Assembly (NCBI RefSeq): GCF_020829595.1
Contig: NZ_JAIVFW010000011.1
Location: 84,153 to 148,152, forward strand
DNA length: 64,000 nucleotides
Direction of reading: 5' to 3'
DNA from: Nostoc sp. CHAB 5844
GTDB lineage: Bacteria; Cyanobacteriota; Cyanobacteriia; Cyanobacteriales; Nostocaceae
A model generated the notes under the pieces. The model was not told the DNA's origin. It saw only the letters and a list, made by a program, of their open reading frames with translations, and made no database searches. Shown here one piece after another: positions 1 to 6,569 of the stretch. Numbering within the stretch: the stretch's first letter is position 1; every line of letters starts with the position of its first letter. The translations under genes and the position numbers were made by a program.

Positions 1-2
1 TG

Positions 3-233
3 GTGGCAGTGGCAATGATGCAAATCGAAGGACAACAGCCCTACACTGCTGCTGACATCGATTATCTAGAACGCGATCCGGCTTTGGGGAATCGACCTTA
101 CGCGCCCGTTGATGCAGACGGGCTACCTGTTCCAATTCAAATCAAAGCTGGGGTGAGGCGGAGCGTAATTGATGATTTACCGAATAACACTCTCGACCAA
201 GAAATTGTGATTACAGGGCAAGGGGAACCCTAG
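3..233 (+). CDS. Hypothetical tail-module protein, probably 5' partial
   Basis: The reading frame is open to the left edge, so the GTG at 3 may be an internal codon. The visible 76 residues include YLERDPALGNRPYAP and a C-terminus ending ITGQGEP. It ends 21 bp before the tail sheath gene and in the same direction, the place where tail-completion or head-tail joining proteins usually sit. I recognise no family, so a connector role is inference from position only. Confidence 0.6.
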   Translation: MAVAMMQIEGQQPYTAADIDYLERDPALGNRPYAPVDADGLPVPIQIKAGVRRSVIDDLPNNTLDQEIVITGQGEP

Positions 234-254
234 CAGTAGTTATGCAAACTGCTC

Positions 255-1733
255 ATGCCTCAAACGCTTAACATCAATCAATTAACCGCGCCAGGTGTGT
301 ATGTATATGAGGATACGGCGGGTGTAATACCTGCTGAAATCGCCTCATTTAATCGCTGCTATCTTATTGGCACGGGAACCACAGGAACTTACAATGCGCC
401 CACGCAAGTAACGAGCGCCGACGATTTCACAACACAATTTGGCTCTAGCCCAAGCCTTAATTCTGTAAAGCTATTTTTCAATAATCTGCCCAACGGCATT
501 CTCTTTTTTATTCGCGCTGCAAGTAAGCAAATTGCCACAATCACAGTTGGCACACCCACCGCAGGCGCTTACTCACTGACTATCAACGGCACAGCAGTAA
601 GTTACACGGCTGGCGCATCGCCGACTCTGCAATCAATCGTGGATGGGTTGATTGCTGCTGTTAATGCCAATGTCACAGTCAGTCCAATTGTCACAGCATT
701 GGACGATACAACAGGCAACAGTACTTTTCTTGTTACTTCTGACAATGTTGGGACAGCCTTTACAGTCACATCTCCCACGGCTCCAGGTGGCTCGACCCTC
801 ACGGTTACTGTTGACACCTACGCTACATTGGCGGATGAATTCGTTTACGCCATCCAGAATTCATTCGATCCTGACTTGCACGAGCAAGGCATCCTAATTT
901 GTCCAGAAGCTTTCTCTGGATTAACAAGCCAAAGCGATCGCACTTCCGTCGCCACCGCGATGGAAAACTTGTGTGCGACAGAAGGCTTTGACTGGGTGGC
1001 ATTTGTCGATTCTGGCCCCCCGGGAACCATCAATACTCCAGCACTGGCACAAACTGAGTCTGCCAACAATTACACCACCGCACGGGGACACCTGGCTTAC
1101 TTTTTTCCCTACGTCAAAGACCTTTTGGATAACGTTGTTCCGCCATCTGCGGGGGTCGCCGCGATCGCCCTGCGAAGATATCGTGTCGAAGGATTCCAGC
1201 AGCCGCCTGCGGGAACAAAATACCCGATGCGCGGAGTAAAGGATGTGGCGGTGATAGTGAAAAAGTCGCAGCAAGCGGTAGTCAACCCCAATGGAGTCAA
1301 CTGCATCCGCAATTTACCAGGGCAAGGTGTTATCGTGTATGGCTCACGGACTCGCTCTGCTTCGCCTTACTACAAATTTGTCAACACGAGAATCATTCTC
1401 AGTGTGTTCAACCGCACTTTGTTCAACGCCTTTGAGGCTGGCGGCGTAATCTTCTCTGCGGTCGATGGACAAGGGGTACTGTTCACTCGTGTTCGTGAAA
1501 CAGCCGAAGCTATAGCATACAGATTTTGGGAGGGTGGCGCATTTTTTGGCGCACAGCCCAAGGATGCTTTTTTGGTGAAGTGTTCTAGGGCAAACAACCC
1601 AGCCATTGACCTAGAGGCAGGGATTGTGCGCGTTGATATCTTCGCGGCTCCTGTACCAACTCTAGAAAGGCTTTTAGTGACCACCTACCGCGTGGCGATC
1701 GACCAAGTACTAGCCTCAGCAGGAGCCGCATAA
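255..1733 (+). CDS. Contractile tail sheath protein
   Basis: This is the contractile outer sheath of a myovirus-type tail, which polymerises around the inner tube. The 492-residue length is normal for the family. The N-terminus has the typical TAPGVYVYED segment, followed by a variable insertion (about residues 95-190, Thr/Val-rich repeats). The conserved C-terminal half includes the region around VVPPSAGVAAIALRR and ends in a segment that would make the inter-subunit mesh. The tail tube gene follows 3 bp after the stop, the usual sheath-tube order. The variable insertion probably forms a surface domain. Confidence 0.93.
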   Translation: MPQTLNINQLTAPGVYVYEDTAGVIPAEIASFNRCYLIGTGTTGTYNAPTQVTSADDFTTQFGSSPSLNSVKLFFNNLPNGILFFIRAASKQIATITVGTPTAGAYSLTINGTAVSYTAGASPTLQSIVDGLIAAVNANVTVSPIVTALDDTTGNSTFLVTSDNVGTAFTVTSPTAPGGSTLTVTVDTYATLADEFVYAIQNSFDPDLHEQGILICPEAFSGLTSQSDRTSVATAMENLCATEGFDWVAFVDSGPPGTINTPALAQTESANNYTTARGHLAYFFPYVKDLLDNVVPPSAGVAAIALRRYRVEGFQQPPAGTKYPMRGVKDVAVIVKKSQQAVVNPNGVNCIRNLPGQGVIVYGSRTRSASPYYKFVNTRIILSVFNRTLFNAFEAGGVIFSAVDGQGVLFTRVRETAEAIAYRFWEGGAFFGAQPKDAFLVKCSRANNPAIDLEAGIVRVDIFAAPVPTLERLLVTTYRVAIDQVLASAGAA

Positions 1734-1736
1734 GAT

Positions 1737-2174
1737 ATGGGAGCAACGGCTAATCCAATCACCCAACAACAGTTTCTTGTCACCCTCAAGGGCATTGATA
1801 GCTACTGGGAAAAATTTAGTGGCATCAAGGACAAGGCTGATACCACCGAATGGAATGATGGTTTGAGCAACCGCAAATTCAAGTTAGTAGGGCCGCGCAC
1901 ACTGGATGAAATGGATTTAGAAAAAGCCTTTGATCCAGTAGCGGATAAGCCAATAGTTGATTTTTGGCGCAACTACTGTGATGCCAACAAAGAGGGGATT
2001 ACCATTTCCATTACTCCTGTGACCTACTGCCCAGAGGTCGAACCCATTGGCCCATCACTCATTGTCTATGGCGCAAAGCCAACCCAACTTGAAGGCTTTG
2101 AGGTGGATAAAAAAAGCAATGACATCTCAATGTTGAAGCTGACTTTTATTGGTGATGATTGGGAGTATAGCTAA
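1737..2174 (+). CDS. Tail tube protein
   Basis: This 145-residue protein forms the inner tube that the sheath drives through the envelope. Its size, all-beta character and position directly after the sheath gene fit contractile tail tube proteins. The sequence LKGIDSYWEKFSGIKDK near the N-terminus and a C-terminal KLTFIGDDWEYS fit this. Its stop codon shares a base with the next start (TAATG), which implies translational coupling to the chaperone gene. The family call rests on synteny and general features, as no single catalytic motif exists. Confidence 0.85.
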   Translation: MGATANPITQQQFLVTLKGIDSYWEKFSGIKDKADTTEWNDGLSNRKFKLVGPRTLDEMDLEKAFDPVADKPIVDFWRNYCDANKEGITISITPVTYCPEVEPIGPSLIVYGAKPTQLEGFEVDKKSNDISMLKLTFIGDDWEYS

Positions 2175-2806
2175 TGGGCAGATTGCAACGAGTGAGTGAA
2201 AGCAGGAGGGAAGACAACTCAGCACTCAGCGAGAAGTTGCGTGCGGAGGTTCCCCCGCCCTTGCAAACTTCGGTGACTCAGCACTCAGCACTTATTTCTA
2301 TTACTCTCTCTGATGGCACAGTTGCCCGTTTCAATACTGTGACCCTAGAAGATGTGCGATCGCTTGCCTCCTCTGGGAGTTCCAATCCTATCGAGGTGGC
2401 AGGTAGACTGATTGTGCGGGTTTGCATCGCTTGGGGAGACAAGCCAGGCATCGCGCTGCCACAGTTGCGGAATGTGGATATTGAGGATGTTGAACTGATA
2501 TCCGAAACTCTCTCGCCTCCAGCCATACCAGAATTTAGCGAACTGAGCGATCGCTCTCTATTCCTCACCCTCAGCACTGGAGTAGAAGTAATCTTCCGCA
2601 GACCTAATTACGGCGATGTGGAAGCGATTAGTAAACGCAAAGATGGAGACTTGGAATCGCAAGTTGCTCTGGCAGTGCGACTTTGTACTAAATGGGGCGA
2701 CAGAGACAGCGTAGACGAATCGACATTAAACAAACTCAATATGGGCGACTGGCAGGGGGTGGCGCTGCTGCTACAGTCCTTTCGCTCAAAGCGTCAGAGC
2801 GATTGA
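2174..2806 (+). CDS. Tail assembly chaperone, zero-frame product (two tandem domains)
   Basis: The gene sits between tube and tape measure, the slot of gpG/gpGT-type tail assembly chaperones that coat the tape measure during assembly. The protein contains the same domain twice: about residues 36-108 (ISITLSDGTVARFNTVTLEDV, ending in CIAWGDKPG) and 125-205 (FLTLSTGVEVIFRRPNYGDVEA, ending in LCTKWGDRD). Residues 14-38 are encoded by a heptameric repeat element lying in the reading frame. A strong AGGAGG occurs inside the gene at about 2203. The start is set by overlap with the tube stop. A second frame continues beyond the stop (see next entry). Confidence 0.75.
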   Translation: MGRLQRVSESRREDNSALSEKLRAEVPPPLQTSVTQHSALISITLSDGTVARFNTVTLEDVRSLASSGSSNPIEVAGRLIVRVCIAWGDKPGIALPQLRNVDIEDVELISETLSPPAIPEFSELSDRSLFLTLSTGVEVIFRRPNYGDVEAISKRKDGDLESQVALAVRLCTKWGDRDSVDESTLNKLNMGDWQGVALLLQSFRSKRQSD

Positions 2807-2963
2807 TGAGCCGAGTTTTTTAAGAATTGTTTACTTCATTAACGGGCGATCATTTCAGAACTGGGAGAGCTACAAGCAAATCCCCCTTGACACACTTCGT
2901 ACCATGATTGACATCCACATTGCGGCGGTGGAAGCCGAAAACAAAGCTTGGAATGGCAAGTAG
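2805..2963 (+). CDS. +1-frame extension of the tail assembly chaperone (putative frameshift product)
   Basis: The +1 frame relative to the chaperone is open from 2730 to a TAG at 2961-2963. Beyond the chaperone stop it encodes protein-like sequence beginning DEPSFLRIVYFINGRSF and ending AENKAWNGK. It has no good start codon of its own and overlaps the tape-measure start by 11 bp. Tail chaperone genes of many phages make a longer product by frameshifting just here. Two candidate slip sites are TCC-TTT-C (2777-2783, where tRNA-Phe re-pairs perfectly on TTC) and GGG-G (2756-2759). Frameshifting is inferred, not shown. Confidence 0.6.
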   Translation, partial: DEPSFLRIVYFINGRSFQNWESYKQIPLDTLRTMIDIHIAAVEAENKAWNGK

Positions 2964-4890
2964 CATAGTTGATCTGATTATTAGAGCGCGAGATCAAGCC
3001 TCTGGAACCATCAAAGGGGTTGCGGGAGCAACAGGCTCTCTTAGCAATTCAATCGCTGCGGGGATTATCAAGGCTAATCTTTTTGGCGCGGCAATGGAAG
3101 CAATTGGCAATGCCGCAAGCTTCATGATGGGCAAATTTGAAGAAGCAAAAAAAATCCAGCTTGATACTGTATCGGCGGCGGGAACCTTTGCAGCACTCAC
3201 GGGCGAGTCTTATAAAGAATCGGAAAAGTTTGTTACATCCTTTGGTGCGGAGTTGTCCAAGATAGCTGGGGCTTTGCCTGGAGCAACGGCGGACTATCAG
3301 CGTGTAGCAAATTCCATTATGGATAACGTGATTCCGGCGTTTAAGGATGCTAATGGCGTACTTAACAAGGGTGAGTTTCAAAAGAACCTGACCGACATCA
3401 CCAAGCAAATGACCTTACTTGGCATCTCATCGGGAACCGAGGCTGGGGCTGTCGGCATGTTCACGGCGCGATTACTCGATGGCAATATTGCCAGCGCCAA
3501 AAACTTGCTATTCGCCGACAATAACCCAGCTTTCATCAACCTCCTGGAACAAGAGATGCAAAAGCGAGGGAAGACGCTCAATGATATGAAAATCATCTCT
3601 GCGAAAGAGCGCATTGAAGTTGTCAAGGCAGTGTCAGGGAAGCTCGTTACAAAGGATGTCATCGACGCGGCTAGTAACACTGTTGATGGTTTGATCGCTG
3701 GTATCCAGTCAAGCCTTTTTGATCCCACGTCCGGCGTGTTTGGCTTACTGCGTGATTTGTCAACTGCTGACGGGCAGCAAAATGTGATGACTGCCGTAGC
3801 CTCCAGCATCAAGGCTCTACAAGGATTCTTCGATGCAGGAGCCAGTATCCTCAAGGCTTTAGGTGTCCCTGATATTGACCCAATGCTTGTGCTGTACAAC
3901 GGCATCAACACTTTTACCGACTGGGTGAAGCAAGCAAGTGTGATCGCCACCCTCATCGCCAAAACCATCAGTGGCACAGGTGGTGGACTTGCAGGCTTTC
4001 AGGTGGCGGCTGAGAAATTTTTAGATCCTAAGCGTTTGATGGCTGGAGTTGATTACTTATTTAGCATTGTGGGAACGTGGATTACAGAAGGCTTTGCAAA
4101 AATCTCGCAATTCACCCAAAGCTTATTTGCTGGCGGTAAGGGTATGGTGGGAGGATTTGTCGTCGGGGAGAAAATTGGTGCTTTTGCTGCTGAGTTCTTA
4201 GGTAAAATTGTCAGCTTCGTTATCAATCTGCCTTGGGGTGACATCCTGATTTCGATTGGCAATGTCACCCTAATAGTCGGCAGCGCTATTGTTGGCGCAC
4301 TGTGGGGATTCTACACAAAAGCACAAGAAGTCACCCTAACTCTGTGGGGTCAGCTTGGCGGTATGGTGGTGAGTGGAATGAACGACTTATGGACGGCATC
4401 GAGCTACACAGTCTCTGAGTGGCTGTCTTCATTCCTTGGGGGTTGGGGCGAGGTGGGAAGTTTCGCCCTAGGTACTGTGCAGAACTTCTTTTCGCAGTTG
4501 GGACAAGCGATCGCTGACCTTTGGAATCGCTTGATTGCCACTATCATGGGTGCAGTTGATGGTGTAGTAAATCAAGTCAAAAGTGCTGTCTCCAACCCTG
4601 TTGGATCAGCTGGTAGCGCGATCGCCTCTGCTGGGCAATCGGCGTTTAACTTTGGACAAAATTTAGCCTCTAGCTTGATGGGTGGCGATTCTTCCACGCC
4701 TGCCATTTCTTCTAGTGATGTATCGCGTTTGGCACAGACAAGCGTGAGCAACTCCAAAATAGCCAATACCACCTTTGCGCCAGTGTTTAATGTTTCTGGT
4801 GTGAGCAATCCAGAGGCGATCGCATCTATGGCCATTGATCAATTAGATGTGATGTTCCGCCAACGTCAGGAGGCGGTACTAGTGCCATGA
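2953..4890 (+). CDS. Tail tape measure protein
   Basis: This 645-residue protein sets tail length and passes into the cell during injection. I chose the ATG at 2953 because the protein then starts MASSIVDLIIRARDQASG, a typical tape-measure N-terminus. Upstream in-frame codons lack family character and overlap the chaperone extension. It is rich in Ala/Gly helix, with hydrophobic stretches in the middle (for example WGDILISIGNVTLIVGSAIV, about residues 425-445). At roughly 0.15 nm per residue the tail would be near 95-100 nm; this is an inference from the family rule. The stop overlaps the next start (ATGA). Confidence 0.9.
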   Translation: MASSIVDLIIRARDQASGTIKGVAGATGSLSNSIAAGIIKANLFGAAMEAIGNAASFMMGKFEEAKKIQLDTVSAAGTFAALTGESYKESEKFVTSFGAELSKIAGALPGATADYQRVANSIMDNVIPAFKDANGVLNKGEFQKNLTDITKQMTLLGISSGTEAGAVGMFTARLLDGNIASAKNLLFADNNPAFINLLEQEMQKRGKTLNDMKIISAKERIEVVKAVSGKLVTKDVIDAASNTVDGLIAGIQSSLFDPTSGVFGLLRDLSTADGQQNVMTAVASSIKALQGFFDAGASILKALGVPDIDPMLVLYNGINTFTDWVKQASVIATLIAKTISGTGGGLAGFQVAAEKFLDPKRLMAGVDYLFSIVGTWITEGFAKISQFTQSLFAGGKGMVGGFVVGEKIGAFAAEFLGKIVSFVINLPWGDILISIGNVTLIVGSAIVGALWGFYTKAQEVTLTLWGQLGGMVVSGMNDLWTASSYTVSEWLSSFLGGWGEVGSFALGTVQNFFSQLGQAIADLWNRLIATIMGAVDGVVNQVKSAVSNPVGSAGSAIASAGQSAFNFGQNLASSLMGGDSSTPAISSSDVSRLAQTSVSNSKIANTTFAPVFNVSGVSNPEAIASMAIDQLDVMFRQRQEAVLVP

Positions 4891-5732
4891 AGTACAACGA
4901 TAAAGCTTATAACGGGCTACCTGATGCCAGTAAACAGAGTAAAGGAATTGAGGCGGTGTTGCTAGAGTACGACATCTCTGGTAACAATCCCAAACCCTTG
5001 TGGTTATTTTTAGTCAATCCCCAGTCCTTAAGATTTAGCCGGGAAGCTAAGTACACAGAGATTTCGCCCCTAGCATCGCAGCGAAGTGAGATTCAGTACA
5101 CAGCCACCACAGGGCAAACGCTCTCAATACCAGACTTAATCCTGCAAACTTGGTACTGTGGCAAATCACTGCGTCCCTTAATCGAAGGCATCCAGCGCCT
5201 CATGGAAGCGGACATCAAAAACAAGAAATACGCTCCCCCAATCCTCAAATTCCAAATGGGAACAAGAGAATTTGGGCCTTGTGTACTAACTAATATTCAG
5301 TGGGAAGAATCGGCATGGCTAGGTGGCGAACCTGCCAGTGTGCGACTAGGGTTGGAGTTAAAGGAAGTTCCCAAGGCGATTAGTCGAGGAGAGATTGAGC
5401 AGCAGAAAACTAAAAATTTAGAAGCCGCCAAAGCAACCCGTGAGAAACAAGGCAAGCCCCGGCTACCACTCACTGATAGACAACGGGCCGACGCGGTGGC
5501 GGCTGCAAAAAAATACCTTGAAGCGAATATCAAACAATGGGCTGCTGATGTTCAGGCGGCAATTCGGGGGAATAAGTATAAGCTTTCAACTGATGCCAAC
5601 ACTGGGACTGTAACTATGATTGGCACTGGAGGGAAGGCTATCGGCAAAGTCCTTGTGTGGGATGGGTTTGCAGTTAAGACAGGGCAAGGAATAACTACAA
5701 TTCCCCTCGTTAGCGGAGGAAAAGCACCCTGA
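4887..5732 (+). CDS. CIS-tube/LysM-type tail adaptor protein
   Basis: This 281-residue protein overlaps the tape-measure stop by ATGA. Residues about 30-165 carry the signature of contractile-injection-system tube-like adaptors: WLFLVNPQSLRFSREAKY, then SIPDLILQTWY and a beta-rich end FGPCVLTNIQWEES. This is the domain found in Afp7/Pvc7-like and T4 gp53-like proteins that join tube and hub. The C-terminal part (about 170-281) has a Lys/Ala-rich helix followed by a beta segment with no clear LysM repeat. Its place between tape measure and hub agrees with a baseplate-centre role. Confidence 0.7.
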   Translation: MKYNDKAYNGLPDASKQSKGIEAVLLEYDISGNNPKPLWLFLVNPQSLRFSREAKYTEISPLASQRSEIQYTATTGQTLSIPDLILQTWYCGKSLRPLIEGIQRLMEADIKNKKYAPPILKFQMGTREFGPCVLTNIQWEESAWLGGEPASVRLGLELKEVPKAISRGEIEQQKTKNLEAAKATREKQGKPRLPLTDRQRADAVAAAKKYLEANIKQWAADVQAAIRGNKYKLSTDANTGTVTMIGTGGKAIGKVLVWDGFAVKTGQGITTIPLVSGGKAP

Positions 5733-5746
5733 AATGTAAAGTAATG

Positions 5747-5769
5747 TATCTGGCGGATTCCGCCAGATA
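5747..5769. repeat. 23-bp palindrome, copy 1
   Basis: Perfect inverted repeat: TATCTGGCGG, a central ATT, then the reverse complement of TATCTGGCGG. It lies between the tube adaptor and the DUF6527 gene, ending 22 bp before the DUF6527 start codon. The same palindrome occurs six times in the prophage part of the window. In RNA it would form a 10-bp hairpin just upstream of the ribosome-binding site. Confidence 0.95.
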
Positions 5770-5791
5770 GCCAAGTAACAAATGAGAGACT

Positions 5792-6094
5792 ATGACTAAG
5801 CTATTGCCCATTGAAGAAAACGGACAAACTGTTGGCTACTTCTTTGACTGCCCAGGATGCCAGGGCGGACACGCTGTACATATCAGCCCCCACAAAAATG
5901 GTATCGGTGCAAGCTGGACTTTTAACGGTGACATGGAAAAACCTACTTTTAGTCCTAGTATTCTAAGCCGATACACTTTCACCAACCAACCTATGCAGGT
6001 GTGTCACAGTTTTGTGGTAGATGGAAAGATCCAATTTTTGAATGACTGCACACATTCGCTTGCTGGGCAAATAGTAGATATTCCTGACCTATGA
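5792..6094 (+). CDS. DUF6527 family protein
   Basis: A 100-residue protein with paired cysteines and histidines: FDCPGCQGGHAVHI near the N-terminus and CHSFVVDGKIQFLNDCTHSLAGQ at the C-terminus (shown here in part). This matches the small DUF6527 family common in phages, which databases often mislabel as ammonia monooxygenase. The Cys/His set suggests metal binding. It lies inside the tail module between the adaptor and a LysM-like protein, but nothing indicates that it is structural. Confidence 0.75.
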   Translation: MTKLLPIEENGQTVGYFFDCPGCQGGHAVHISPHKNGIGASWTFNGDMEKPTFSPSILSRYTFTNQPMQVCHSFVVDGKIQFLNDCTHSLAGQIVDIPDL

Positions 6095-6100
6095 TGACCT

Positions 6101-6520
6101 ATGACTAAAACCCAAACTGGAGATACAATAGCTGCGATCGCCTCCAAAATCTTCAATGGCGACGTGACACGATTTCCTGAGTTGCTCGACCTCAACCCAG
6201 ATATCGACGTGTTTGGCGATTTGGTAGAGGGCTTGGACTTAGAAATTCCCGATACTTCCCAGATCCTCAACTACGCCAAACCAGTGCTGTCGCAGATTGG
6301 CGAAACAATTGATACAGCGACCAACACTCTGACCACGTTGCAAACGCAATTACCCAGCAACTTGCAAGGCTATGCGGCAGACGCATTGAAGCTGCTGGGC
6401 GATGTGAATGGGGTATTGGGAGACGTAGAAACAACACTCGCCAAGGTAGAGGAACAAGCCTCTAGTTACGACGGTAAGCCAGTGCAACTAGTCAAGTGGC
6501 TGTTGGGTGGGCAAGTATGA
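6101..6520 (+). CDS. LysM-like tail protein (gpX-like)
   Basis: A 139-residue protein. The N-terminal 50 residues resemble the small LysM-type tail protein X: TQTGDTIAAIASKIFNG, then FPELLDLNPDI and a hydrophobic LEIPD end. The remainder is a long amphipathic helix region (about 55-130) that could form a coiled coil. gpX-type proteins bind between hub and tube or contact peptidoglycan. It is immediately upstream of the hub gene, consistent with that role. Confidence 0.65.
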   Translation: MTKTQTGDTIAAIASKIFNGDVTRFPELLDLNPDIDVFGDLVEGLDLEIPDTSQILNYAKPVLSQIGETIDTATNTLTTLQTQLPSNLQGYAADALKLLGDVNGVLGDVETTLAKVEEQASSYDGKPVQLVKWLLGGQV

Positions 6521-6569
6521 GATTTACTAAGGAATACTAAAGAGCAGTTCGCCCAATTCATTAACGGAC

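Noticed and set aside
2806..2823. ATG at 2806 as start of a separate gene after the chaperone
   Set aside because: It meets a stop after five codons; the downstream protein-like frame is a different one and has no start.
3378..3977. Leftward frame of 199 codons
   Set aside because: Antisense shadow of the tape-measure gene, without start signals.
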